From NCBI RefSeq assembly GCF_032229525.1, contig NZ_JAVTWB010000156.1:1-48782 (forward strand): a DNA stretch of 48,782 nucleotides, in the 5' to 3' direction. A program made the position numbers and the translations under genes. Below the pieces are notes generated by a model that did not search any database, was not told where the DNA came from, and saw only the letters and a program-made list of their open reading frames with translations. Shown here one piece after another: positions 41,229 to 48,782 of the stretch. This stretch comes from Accumulibacter sp032229525 (GTDB lineage: Bacteria; Pseudomonadota; Gammaproteobacteria; Burkholderiales; Rhodocyclaceae). Every line of letters starts with the position of its first letter. The first letter of the stretch is position 1.

Positions 41229-43740
41229 GACATTCGCTCACAATGCCTTGGCGCCACCACGATACTGCTTCGCACGTTATCTGTTGTTGGCATTGCTCAT
41301 AATTTTTGGTGTGGCGTCGCTGCCAGCCATCGCGGCCACGGAGGGCCATGTCTCCGAGGTCAACCTCGTTCTACCCGATCTCGGAGATACCTCGCTGGTA
41401 AGCTTCCTTGGGGGAATTTCGGGCTCGACACTGCTTTCCTACGGGCTTGTCGTCGCTATCGCGGGCCTTGTCTTCGGCGCCGTCATCTACCGCCGGATTC
41501 GCGGCCTGCCGGTGCATCGCTCAATGGCCGAAATCAGCGAATTGATCTACGAGACCTGCAAGACCTACATGATTACTCAGGGCAAGTTCCTGCTTGTTCT
41601 GCAGGCCTTCACCGCAGTGATCATGATCGGCTATTTCTACTTCGTCCAGCAGCTGCCCGTTTCCGACGTGGCGACGATCCTGACCTTTTCGGTGATCGGC
41701 ATTGCCGGGTCTTTCGGCGTTGCGTGGTTCGGTATACGCATCAATACCCTGGCCAACAGCCGCACGGCGTTCGCTTCGCTAGTGGCGAAACCTTATCAGA
41801 TTTACGCGATTCCGATCACCTCGGGAATCTCCATCGGCATGCTGCTGATATCGACCGAGTTGCTGATCATGCTTTGTATCATGCTGTTCGTGCCGGCTTC
41901 ACTGGCAGGCAAGTGTTTCATCGGTTTTGCCATCGGCGAGTCATTGGGCGCGGCGGCACTGCGCATAGCCGGCGGCATCTTCACCAAGATCGCGGACATT
42001 GGTTCCGACTTGATGAAGATCGAATTCGGTATTCAGGAGGACGACGCGCGCAACCCCGGGGTGATCGCCGACTGTGCGGGCGACAACGCTGGCGATTCGG
42101 TTGGTCCGACGGCGGACGGCTTCGAGACTTACGGCGTCACGGGCGTGGCACTGATCACCTTCATCATGCTTGCCGTACCGGAGCCCGCCGTCCAGGTTCA
42201 GCTGTTGGTCTGGCTGTTTGCCATGCGCGTAATGATGATCGTCGCTTCGGGGATTTCTTACCTCGGCAATCAGATGCTGGCGCGGCGCCTGTATGGCGAC
42301 AAGCAACGCTTCAATTTCGAAGCGCCGCTGACCTCGCTGGTATGGATCACGTCGGTCGTCTCGCTGGTCATTACCTTCATTGTCTCGTACCTGCTGATGG
42401 GGCAATTCACTGTCAGCGGTACGGCCTACCCCAACCTGTGGTGGCAGCTTTCGCTGATCATCACCCTCGGCACACTGGCTGGAGCCATCATTCCGGAGGT
42501 GGTAAAGGTCTTCACGTCGACCAAGTCCAAGCACGTCCGCGAAGTGGTGACGGCGTCCGAGGCCGGAGGCGCGAGCCTCAACATCCTGTCCGGCCTTGTG
42601 GCTGGGTACTTCTCGGCATTCTGGATTGGCGTGATCGTCGTCGGCCTGATGTCTGGTTCTTACGTCCTGTCGCAGTACGAGCTGACGGCGGTGATCAATC
42701 CCGATTCCGCCAAGGCCGCGATGATGGCCGCGGTCTTCTCTTTCGGGCTCGTCGCCTTTGGCTTCCTGGGAATGGGCCCGGTAACGATTGCCGTCGATAG
42801 CTACGGCCCGGTCACCGACAATGCGCAGTCGGTCTATGAGCTGTCGATGATCGAGCAGGTTCCCGGTGTCGCCGGTGAAATCAAGAGGGATTACGCTGTC
42901 GATGTCGACTTCAGTGCGGCGAAGTTCCTGCTCGAGGAGAACGATGGGGCCGGCAACACCTTCAAGGCCACTGCCAAGCCTGTGTTGATAGGCACCGCGG
43001 TAGTCGGTGCGACGACCATGGTTTTTTCGATCGTCATGCTGCTCACTGCCGGCCTGACGGAAAACCTCGATAAGCTGTCGTTGCTTCACCCGCCATTCCT
43101 GCTCGGCCTGGTCTCCGGTGGCGCGACGATCTTCTGGTTTTCCGGCGCCAGCACCCAGGCGGTATCGACAGGGGCCTACCGGGCGGTGGAGTTCATCAGT
43201 ACGCACATCCGACTCGATGCGGTAGTCAAGGCATCGCCCAAGGACAGCAAGAAGGTCGTCGAGATCTGCACGATCTACGCCCAGAAAGGCATGTTTAACA
43301 TCTTCATGGCGGTGTTCTTCGGAACCCTGGCTTGCGCCTTCATCGAACCTTTCTTCTTTATTGGCTATTTGATCTCGCTGGCGATCATTGGCCTCTACCA
43401 GGCCGTTTTCATGGCTAACGCCGGTGGCGCGTGGGACAATGCAAAGAAGATTGTGGAAACGGAAATGCATGCCAAAGGGACCGATCTGCACACGGCTTCG
43501 GTGGTCGGTGACACGGTCGGCGACCCGTTCAAGGACACCGCCTCGGTGGCCATGAACCCGATCATCAAGTTCACCACGCTGTTCGGCTTGCTGGCGGTCG
43601 AGATGGCGGTGGGGCTCCAGGCACAGGGACACCAGGGAGTGGTATTTGCATTGGCGGCGCTGTTCCTGGTCGTGAACCTCGTTTTCGTATTCCGCAGCTT
43701 CTACGGGATGCGCATCATCGCCAAAAAGGCGATGGTGTAG
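41227..43740 (+). CDS. hppA: Divergent membrane-integral pyrophosphatase (V-type H+-PPase family)
   Basis: The protein has 837 residues, longer than most bacterial enzymes of the family (about 670-770), and about 16 hydrophobic helices. Substrate-site segments are recognisable: FTKIADIGSDLMKIEFG (near 255), EDDARNP (271-277), GDNAGDSVGPTADGFETYGVTG (285-306), and near the C-terminus GGAWDNAKK and DTVGDPFKDTA. The usual GDNVGDCAGMAADLFE is replaced by a variant with SVGPT. GNTFKATAK (576-584) places Lys580 at the position where Lys predicts potassium independence. It hydrolyses pyrophosphate and pumps ions (probably protons, possibly modulated by sodium) across the inner membrane. A signal-like N-terminus (1-37) precedes the first helix. 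It is flanked by the 254-residue paralogues. Confidence 0.9.
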   Translation: MTFAHNALAPPRYCFARYLLLALLIIFGVASLPAIAATEGHVSEVNLVLPDLGDTSLVSFLGGISGSTLLSYGLVVAIAGLVFGAVIYRRIRGLPVHRSMAEISELIYETCKTYMITQGKFLLVLQAFTAVIMIGYFYFVQQLPVSDVATILTFSVIGIAGSFGVAWFGIRINTLANSRTAFASLVAKPYQIYAIPITSGISIGMLLISTELLIMLCIMLFVPASLAGKCFIGFAIGESLGAAALRIAGGIFTKIADIGSDLMKIEFGIQEDDARNPGVIADCAGDNAGDSVGPTADGFETYGVTGVALITFIMLAVPEPAVQVQLLVWLFAMRVMMIVASGISYLGNQMLARRLYGDKQRFNFEAPLTSLVWITSVVSLVITFIVSYLLMGQFTVSGTAYPNLWWQLSLIITLGTLAGAIIPEVVKVFTSTKSKHVREVVTASEAGGASLNILSGLVAGYFSAFWIGVIVVGLMSGSYVLSQYELTAVINPDSAKAAMMAAVFSFGLVAFGFLGMGPVTIAVDSYGPVTDNAQSVYELSMIEQVPGVAGEIKRDYAVDVDFSAAKFLLEENDGAGNTFKATAKPVLIGTAVVGATTMVFSIVMLLTAGLTENLDKLSLLHPPFLLGLVSGGATIFWFSGASTQAVSTGAYRAVEFISTHIRLDAVVKASPKDSKKVVEICTIYAQKGMFNIFMAVFFGTLACAFIEPFFFIGYLISLAIIGLYQAVFMANAGGAWDNAKKIVETEMHAKGTDLHTASVVGDTVGDPFKDTASVAMNPIIKFTTLFGLLAVEMAVGLQAQGHQGVVFALAALFLVVNLVFVFRSFYGMRIIAKKAMV

Positions 43741-43861
43741 TGGTACGCGGCGTCGGCGCTACACCGGAAGCCAGGTCGCTGGTGGGCTTCGAGCGGAGTT
43801 GCCGACACAGCGCCAAACAAGAATGTCGAAAAAGCTCGACTATCTCAGGGAGGGTTCAACC

Positions 43862-44626
43862 ATGTCCATGCATCTATATTTTTCGCTGATTCCTGAAGCA
43901 TTGATCGCGTCCATGCTTGAACCGGAGCAGTTCGGGCAGTACTACGCGACTGGCCACAAGTTCAAATCGAAGGGGCAGGCCCTGTTCTTCGAAGTCGACC
44001 CATTGTTCCGCCATGAATACTTCGACATCGACGGTGCATTTGCGCGCTGCGCGGAGAAGCAGGATGGCACGCCAAAGAACTCTGTCTATATCTCGATGTA
44101 CCGCGTCATGGAGCATCTGTCGATGAATGCCATCGGCCAGCTCTACCTGACTACGGCAATGGGCGCGACGCTGGGCCTGAAACGAGGGGACGGTCTACCC
44201 AAAGCCGATCAGGAACGGCACATGTTCCAGGATTTGGCACCGATCAATAGCCTGGTGGTCAGCCTGCTCGATCCCGCCAAGTATTACGCGGACGTGACCA
44301 CAAAGCCATCGAAGTTCTTCCGCTTCCCCGGAATGTGTTTTGTCGAACTCGAACTAGGCCCGCTGGCGCGCGACCCCGAGAACGGCCAGGAAGGTGATCT
44401 TCCGTATTCGTTCCTGCTGCACCTGCGTGAGGCCTTGCTGGAACTGCGGCCTGGGTCGAAGCAGAACAAGCTCGTACACCGCGTGCACTCGCTCCAGTTC
44501 CCGTATCGAATGGTCAAGGACGGCTTCTACCTGGGCATTGGCGAGGAACTCGTGCACTACCCGATGCTTACGCACGAGGTACTGCGGAAGGATCACAGCA
44601 ACTGGTGGCGTTCGGCCAATCTCTGA
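43862..44626 (+). CDS. Protein of unknown function, 254-residue family, copy 2
   Basis: The protein has 254 residues and is gap-free alignable with the gene at 39443-40207, differing mostly at positions 51-66, 81-119 and 221-237. No signal peptide, membrane helix or known motif is seen. I chose ATG 43862 because GGGAGGG lies upstream and it gives exactly the same length as copy 1; the frame is open 21 codons further up without matching copy 1. It begins 121 bases after hppA and could be read from the same transcript, and the double phosphofructokinase gene lies directly downstream across the assembly gap. Function unknown; a role with pyrophosphate or sugar-phosphate metabolism is suggested only by neighbours. 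Confidence 0.85.
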   Translation: MSMHLYFSLIPEALIASMLEPEQFGQYYATGHKFKSKGQALFFEVDPLFRHEYFDIDGAFARCAEKQDGTPKNSVYISMYRVMEHLSMNAIGQLYLTTAMGATLGLKRGDGLPKADQERHMFQDLAPINSLVVSLLDPAKYYADVTTKPSKFFRFPGMCFVELELGPLARDPENGQEGDLPYSFLLHLREALLELRPGSKQNKLVHRVHSLQFPYRMVKDGFYLGIGEELVHYPMLTHEVLRKDHSNWWRSANL

Positions 44627-44663
44627 CCGGCCAGGAATGGTTCGGTTTATCGGGAGCCGATCC

Positions 44664-44763
44664 NNNNNNNNNNNNNNNNNNNNNNNNNNNNNNNNNNNNN
44701 NNNNNNNNNNNNNNNNNNNNNNNNNNNNNNNNNNNNNNNNNNNNNNNNNNNNNNNNNNNNNNN
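44664..44763. other. Assembly gap of 100 Ns
   Basis: Exactly 100 Ns of unknown true length. It removes the first codons, start site and promoter of the phosphofructokinase gene, and whatever may lie between it and the 254-residue gene. Confidence 0.98.
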
Positions 44764-44764
44764 C

Positions 44765-47017
44765 AGCATTGGCGTTCTGACGAGCGGTGGCGATGCGCAA
44801 GGCATGAATGCCGCAGTACGCGCGGTGGTCCGCTCGGCGCTGCACCAGGGCGTCGGCGTGCACGCCATTTTTGAGGGCTATCAGGGCATGGTGGATGGCG
44901 GGGAGCGCATCCGCTCGCTGTCGTGGGACGATGTCGGCAGCATCATTCACCGGGGCGGAACGATCATCGGGACAGCGCGCTGCCCGGCGTTTCGCGAACG
45001 GGAAGGCCGGCTGACCGCCGCCCGAAACCTGCTCCAGCACGGTATCGACCGGCTGGTGGTGATTGGTGGCGATGGCAGCTTGACAGGTGCCAACCTGTTT
45101 CGGCAGGAGTGGCCGAGTCTCTTGGAGGAACTGCTGCAGCGCGGGGAAATCGACCAGCTCACCGCACAACGGCACCCCGAGCTGATGATTACCGGCTTGG
45201 TTGGATCGATTGACAACGACATGGTCGGTACCGACATGACCATCGGTGCCGATACAGCCCTGCATCGGATCGTTGAGGCCATCGACGCCATTACGAGCAC
45301 CGCCGCTAGCCACCAGCGCACCTTCGTGGTTGAAGTGATGGGCCGCCACTGCGGCTATCTGGCGCTGATGAGCGCGATCGCCGGTGGAGCCGACTACGTG
45401 CTGATTCCGGAAAGCCCGCCGCCAGAGAACTGGGAGCAGGAGATGTGCGATCTGTTGCGCAACGGTCGGGCTGCCGGTCGCCGCGATAGCATCGTCGTTG
45501 TCGCCGAAGGGGCTTGTGATATTGAAGGCCGGCCGATCAGCAGCGACCAGGTGCGGCAAGTGCTGCAAGACCGCCTTGGCGAGGACACGCGCGTGACGAT
45601 CCTCGGACACGTCCAGCGCGGCGGGACGCCAAGCGCCTTCGACCGCTGCATGAGCACGTTGGTTGGCCACGCGGCCGTGCAGGAGCTGTTGTCCGCCACT
45701 GCGGAGAGTGACCCGCAGATGGTCGGCATGCGCTACAACCGGGTACGGCACGTACCGTTGATGCAATGTGTCGAGCAAACTCACGCGGTGGCCCGCAAGA
45801 TCGCCGAGCATGACTATGGCAAAGCGATGGAGCTGCGCGGTAGCAGCTTCACCGAGATGTTTCAGACCTTCAAGGCCATGGCCGGCGCGCCGCCCAGCGT
45901 GATACCGCCGGCCCGCCCCCGGCGACTAGCCGTGTTGCACGGCGGCGGGCTTGCGCCAGGGATGAATACTGCCGCTCGTGCCGCAGTCCGGCTCGGACTG
46001 GATCGAGGCCACACCATGTTGGGGGTACGTGGCAGCTTCGAAGGACTCCTTGCCGGCCGCATCGAGGAGTTGAGCTGGGGCGACGTCGAGGGGTGGGCCG
46101 CTATGGGTGGCGCCGAACTGGGTAGCACCCGGCAGGCGCCAACTGTCGAGCAACTCTACACTGTCGCGCGAGCGCTCGAAACGTACCGCATAGACGGATT
46201 ACTGATCATTGGCGGCTGGCTGGCCTACAAGGTCGCCCATAATCTGTATAGCGAACGCGAGCGCTATCCGGCATTCAAGATTCCGATGATTTGCCTGCCG
46301 GCGAGCATCGACAATAACCTGCCCTGCTCCGAGCTGAGCATTGGGGCCGATACCGCTCTCAACGCCATCGTTGAGGCGCTCGACCGAATCAAGCAGTCAG
46401 CCATGGCGGCGCGGCGTTGCTTCGTGGTCGAAGTCATGGGCCGCTACTGCGGTTACCTGGCGCTGATGAGTGGGCTTGCCAGCGGCGCCGAGCGCATCTA
46501 CCTCCCCGAGGAAGGCGTCTCGCTCAAGGATCTCCAAATCGACGTGGAACGGATGATCGATGGCTTCCACGGCGGTCGGCGTTTCTATCTCACGATTCGC
46601 AACGAGCGCGCAAACTCGCAGTACACCACGGACTTCATGTGCCGACTGTTCGAGGAGGAAGGTCACGGTCTGTTCGACGTGCGCCAAGCGATCTTGGGTC
46701 ACGTGCAGCAGGGGGGCAATCCCTCACCGTTTGACCGCGTGCTGGCTACCCGGTTGGCGGCGCACTGTATCGATTTCCTGACCCAGGAACTGGAGCGGGG
46801 TTCGGCTGCCGGGGCCTATATCGGCCTGGTCGAAGGCAAGGTCATGATCTCTCCGATCAACCGCATGCACGACGTCGTTGATCTGGAACATCGGCGGCCG
46901 ACGGAGCAGTGGTGGCTGGCTTTGCGGCCGGTCATACAGGCCATGACACGGCCGACAGCGCGAGCTCTGGATTCGGCGCTTGGGCAGCACGTTGCCAAGA
47001 ATCCCGCAGGGCGGTAG
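44765..47017 (+). CDS. Double-domain, eukaryotic-type 6-phosphofructokinase, 5' end in gap
   Basis: About 750 residues are visible from SIGVLTSGGDAQGMN; the true start is in the gap. Two PFK domains are fused. The N-half has GGDAQGMN (44786-44809), GGDGS (45065-45079) and GSIDND (45203-45220), all catalytic residues. Gly after the first GGD and Gly before SIDND predict ATP, not pyrophosphate, as phosphoryl donor. The C-half keeps the fold (GGGLAPGMN at 45941-45967, MGRYCGYLALMSG) but has GGWLA and SIDNN, so it is probably regulatory, as in animal and fungal PFK. Such tandem PFKs are rare in bacteria. It would phosphorylate fructose 6-phosphate in the cytoplasm. It lies downstream of the pyrophosphatase/254-residue group. 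Confidence 0.92.
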   Translation, partial: SIGVLTSGGDAQGMNAAVRAVVRSALHQGVGVHAIFEGYQGMVDGGERIRSLSWDDVGSIIHRGGTIIGTARCPAFREREGRLTAARNLLQHGIDRLVVIGGDGSLTGANLFRQEWPSLLEELLQRGEIDQLTAQRHPELMITGLVGSIDNDMVGTDMTIGADTALHRIVEAIDAITSTAASHQRTFVVEVMGRHCGYLALMSAIAGGADYVLIPESPPPENWEQEMCDLLRNGRAAGRRDSIVVVAEGACDIEGRPISSDQVRQVLQDRLGEDTRVTILGHVQRGGTPSAFDRCMSTLVGHAAVQELLSATAESDPQMVGMRYNRVRHVPLMQCVEQTHAVARKIAEHDYGKAMELRGSSFTEMFQTFKAMAGAPPSVIPPARPRRLAVLHGGGLAPGMNTAARAAVRLGLDRGHTMLGVRGSFEGLLAGRIEELSWGDVEGWAAMGGAELGSTRQAPTVEQLYTVARALETYRIDGLLIIGGWLAYKVAHNLYSERERYPAFKIPMICLPASIDNNLPCSELSIGADTALNAIVEALDRIKQSAMAARRCFVVEVMGRYCGYLALMSGLASGAERIYLPEEGVSLKDLQIDVERMIDGFHGGRRFYLTIRNERANSQYTTDFMCRLFEEEGHGLFDVRQAILGHVQQGGNPSPFDRVLATRLAAHCIDFLTQELERGSAAGAYIGLVEGKVMISPINRMHDVVDLEHRRPTEQWWLALRPVIQAMTRPTARALDSALGQHVAKNPAGR

Positions 47018-47019
47018 GC

Positions 47020-47043
47020 GGCGACCGGGTGCACCGCGTCGCC
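47020..47043. terminator. Hairpin between convergent pfk and pyrF
   Basis: GGCGAC (47020-47025) pairs with GTCGCC (47038-47043); the loop itself contains the self-complementary GGTGCACC. No T tract follows. It sits in the 78-base space between the two convergent genes and could be a shared terminator. Confidence 0.4.
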
Positions 47044-47095
47044 CGCTGGTCCGAGAATGTCGCCAGCTAATACTTCAGCGATGGAACGACAGGTG

Positions 47096-47941
47096 TCAAG
47101 TTGTGGTATCGCTGGCAAGTGGGTCAGGCGGTCGATGAAGATTGATTGCGTCACGGGTTGTACGTGCCACATGTCGTGCCGCCTCGGCGAAGTCCTCACC
47201 ACTTCCGGCATACAGGATGGCGCGTGAAGAATTGATCAGGAGGCCGTCGCCGTGAGCCGTACAGCCGGCGCGGACGGTGGCTTCGATGTCGCCGCCCTGC
47301 GCGCCGATGCCCGGGACCAATAGCGGCATGTCGCCGGTCAGCTTTCGAACGCGGGCGATTTCAGCCGGGAAAGTGGCGCCGACCACCAGCGCGCACTGGC
47401 CACCCTGATTCCATTCACTGCTCACCAGTCGGGCGAGGTGTTCGTACAGCTTCTCACCGCCAACGTCGAGAAACTGCAGATCACTCCCACCGGGGTTCGA
47501 CGTCCGGCAGAGAAGGATGATTCCCTTGTCGCCGTAAGCCAGATAGGGTTCGATGGAGTCGCGCCCGAGGTAGGGGTTGACGGTGAGTGCGTCGGCTTTG
47601 AAGCGTTCGAAGGCTTCAATGGCGTATTGCTCGGCGGTACTGCCGATGTCGCCGCGCTTGGCATCGAGGATCACCGGTATCGTCGGGTGCCGACGGTGGA
47701 TATGTCCGATCAGTGCTTCCAGCTGGTCCTCGGCGCGCTGGGCGGCGAAGTAGGCGATCTGGGGTTTGAACGCGCAGGCCAGGTCTCCAGTGGCGTCGAC
47801 GATGGCTTTGCAGAACTCGAAAATCGCGTCCGGTTTGTCGCGCAGGTGGGCAGGGAATCGCGTCGGGTCGGGGTCAAGGCCGACGCAGAGCAGGCTGTTG
47901 TGCTCGCGCCACGCGCTATTAAGGGCGTGCATGAAGTTCAT
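47096..47941 (-). CDS. pyrF: Orotidine 5'-phosphate decarboxylase (type 2)
   Basis: The protein has 281 residues from ATG 47941 (NFMHALNSAWREHNSLLCVGLDPDPTRFP); the open frame extends further up, with alternative starts at 47974 and 47932, but these fit less well. The catalytic signature DAKRGDIGSTAEQYA with the Lys and two Asp is present, together with LVPGIGAQGGD, features of the type 2 (PyrF/UMPS-like) enzyme. It decarboxylates OMP to UMP, the last step of de novo pyrimidine synthesis, in the cytoplasm. It is divergent to the kinase-like gene. Confidence 0.95.
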   Translation of the reverse strand: MNFMHALNSAWREHNSLLCVGLDPDPTRFPAHLRDKPDAIFEFCKAIVDATGDLACAFKPQIAYFAAQRAEDQLEALIGHIHRRHPTIPVILDAKRGDIGSTAEQYAIEAFERFKADALTVNPYLGRDSIEPYLAYGDKGIILLCRTSNPGGSDLQFLDVGGEKLYEHLARLVSSEWNQGGQCALVVGATFPAEIARVRKLTGDMPLLVPGIGAQGGDIEATVRAGCTAHGDGLLINSSRAILYAGSGEDFAEAARHVARTTRDAINLHRPPDPLASDTTT

Positions 47942-48075
47942 CGGGCAGCTCGGACTTGGTTGCAAAGACGCCATTTTAAAAGGATTGCCGCCGTGCAGGA
48001 GGCGTTCTCGGCGGGCACGGTGAGGAATCGTCGCCGGGAATTTGAGACTTGCCATCGCCGGAGAAGGTAGACTCG

Positions 48076-48711
48076 GTGTTTTCCAGCGAGGGCGTTACCT
48101 TGAACAGACTCGAGCAGGATGACTATCTCGCCCTGCGTGCCGGCGCGACGATCCTGGAAGAGGATGGTTTTGGTGAGAAGGTTTTGCGACTGGCCGACGG
48201 GACGATGCTGAAGCTGTTTCGGCGCAAGCGCCTGCTGTCCTCCGCTGCCTGGTCTCCTTATGCACAACGGTTTGCTGACAATGCGGCGGCTTTGCACCAG
48301 CGTCACATACCGGCGCCGGTGATCATCGCTGTTTGGCGCGTGCCGTCGATCGATCGAGATGCCGTGCACTACCATCCGCTGGTCGGCAAAACACTGCGCG
48401 AGATGCGCCGTGAAGGCCTGGAGGCGCATCGCGAACAGGCATTGAAAGCAGCGTTCACGCGCTTTGTCATTCACTTGCACGATTGCGGGGTCTACTTTCG
48501 CTCTTTGCACTTGGGTAACGTGGTCTATACCCCAGATCACCAGTTCGGGTTGATAGACATCTCCGATGCGCGCATGGGGCGGCGCGCTTTGAGCAAGCAG
48601 CTACGCGCGCGAAACCTGCGGCGCTTGGAGGGAATTCCGGAAGAAAGTGAATGGGTTGACTCTTCCGCGGTGCTCAGCGGCGCTTTACAAGAAAAGCCCC
48701 GAACCCTATAA
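48076..48711 (+). CDS. Toluene-tolerance/small kinase-fold family protein
   Basis: The protein has 211 residues from GTG 48076, chosen because GGAGAAGG lies upstream; TTG 48100 is a second option. It resembles the small proteins annotated as toluene tolerance proteins in pseudomonads: LRLADGTMLKLFRRKRLLSSA, YAQRFADNAAALHQRHIPAPVIIAVWRVPSI. Near the C-terminus, FRSLHLGNVVYTPDHQFGLIDISDARM has the His-x-x-Asn and Asp arrangement of the kinase/phosphotransferase catalytic loop (WaaP/Bud32-like), with the Asp of an HxD motif apparently replaced. The N-terminal Lys (KLFRRK) fits the ATP-binding Lys. A role in lipopolysaccharide modification is possible but inferred. Its stop overlaps the -10 of the tRNA promoter. 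Confidence 0.75.
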   Translation: MFSSEGVTLNRLEQDDYLALRAGATILEEDGFGEKVLRLADGTMLKLFRRKRLLSSAAWSPYAQRFADNAAALHQRHIPAPVIIAVWRVPSIDRDAVHYHPLVGKTLREMRREGLEAHREQALKAAFTRFVIHLHDCGVYFRSLHLGNVVYTPDHQFGLIDISDARMGRRALSKQLRARNLRRLEGIPEESEWVDSSAVLSGALQEKPRTL

Positions 48712-48712
48712 T
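48684..48712 (+). promoter_or_regulatory. Promoter of the tRNA-Ala gene
   Basis: TTTACA (48684-48689), 17 bases, then a perfect TATAAT (48707-48712), followed by a GC-rich discriminator (GCGCGC), as in stringently controlled stable-RNA promoters. It lies inside the 3' end of the preceding gene. Confidence 0.85.
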
Positions 48713-48727
48713 GCGCGCTTCTTTCGA

Positions 48728-48782
<55 letters not shown>

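Noticed and set aside
41941..43632. 563-codon open frame on the minus strand under the pyrophosphatase
   Set aside because: It is rich in His, Arg, Asp and Gln and mirrors the codon use of the plus-strand gene, a typical GC-rich antisense shadow.
44354..45811. 485-codon open frame on the minus strand reading through the second gap
   Set aside because: It only stays open because of the Ns and is antisense to the PFK and 254-residue genes.
44765..47017. Pyrophosphate-dependent PFK because of the neighbouring pyrophosphatase
   Set aside because: The catalytic half has GGDGS and Gly before SIDND, which predict ATP use; PPi enzymes usually have Asp and Lys at these positions.

Overview
This window looks like the chromosomal replication-origin region of a GC-rich betaproteobacterium, most plausibly a Rhodocyclales/Accumulibacter-type organism. 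That lineage is inferred from gene content and order (rpmH-rnpA-yidD-yidC-mnmE, mnmG-rsmG-parA-parB-atpIBEFHAGDC, dnaA-dnaN-gyrB, a ubiE/ubiJ cluster) and protein style, not from a database search. Genes left of about 33.3 kb run mainly on the minus strand and genes right of it mainly on the plus strand. This is the divergent arrangement expected around oriC; perfect DnaA boxes lie on both sides of dnaA. The sequence is a draft: two 100-N scaffold gaps (1634-1733 and 44664-44763) interrupt genes.

Layout: 1-1.6 kb, two adjacent CNNM/CorC-type membrane genes (the first cut by the window edge, the second by the gap). 1.8-3.9 kb, a HIT protein and a large unrecognised protein with a PilZ-like tail. 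4.1-6.8 kb, a DUF971 gene, ubiE, a Tim44-like gene and ubiJ (ubiquinone biosynthesis), ending at a bidirectional terminator. 6.9-13.8 kb (minus), the complete F1Fo ATP synthase operon atpIBEFHAGDC. 13.9-18.2 kb (minus), mnmG-rsmG-parA-parB. 18.4-22.7 kb (plus), ahpC with a textbook OxyR site, ahpF, and a response-regulator/TPR protein whose phospho-acceptor Asp is Glu. 22.7-29.3 kb (minus), a branched-chain amino acid ABC transporter (with a LivM-LivG fusion), a TauE/SafE permease and a Tam-type methyltransferase. 29.5-33.3 kb (minus), mnmE-yidC-yidD-rnpA-rpmH. 33.6-38.9 kb (plus), dnaA, dnaN, gyrB.

The most interesting part is 39.4-47.0 kb. Two 254-residue paralogues of unknown function, about 67% identical by my gap-free hand count, flank a divergent membrane pyrophosphatase (837 aa). 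The second paralogue is followed by a double-domain, eukaryotic-type phosphofructokinase. I know of no described system with this content. It looks like a pyrophosphate/glycolysis module with a private, uncharacterised protein family. The roughly 1-kb spacer before the pyrophosphatase holds an apparent relic of a REP-associated (Y1) transposase and several inverted repeats. The window ends with pyrF (minus), a small kinase-like gene and the 5' part of a tRNA-Ala(GGC) whose promoter is embedded in the 3' end of that gene.

No CRISPR array, intact insertion sequence or rRNA was seen.
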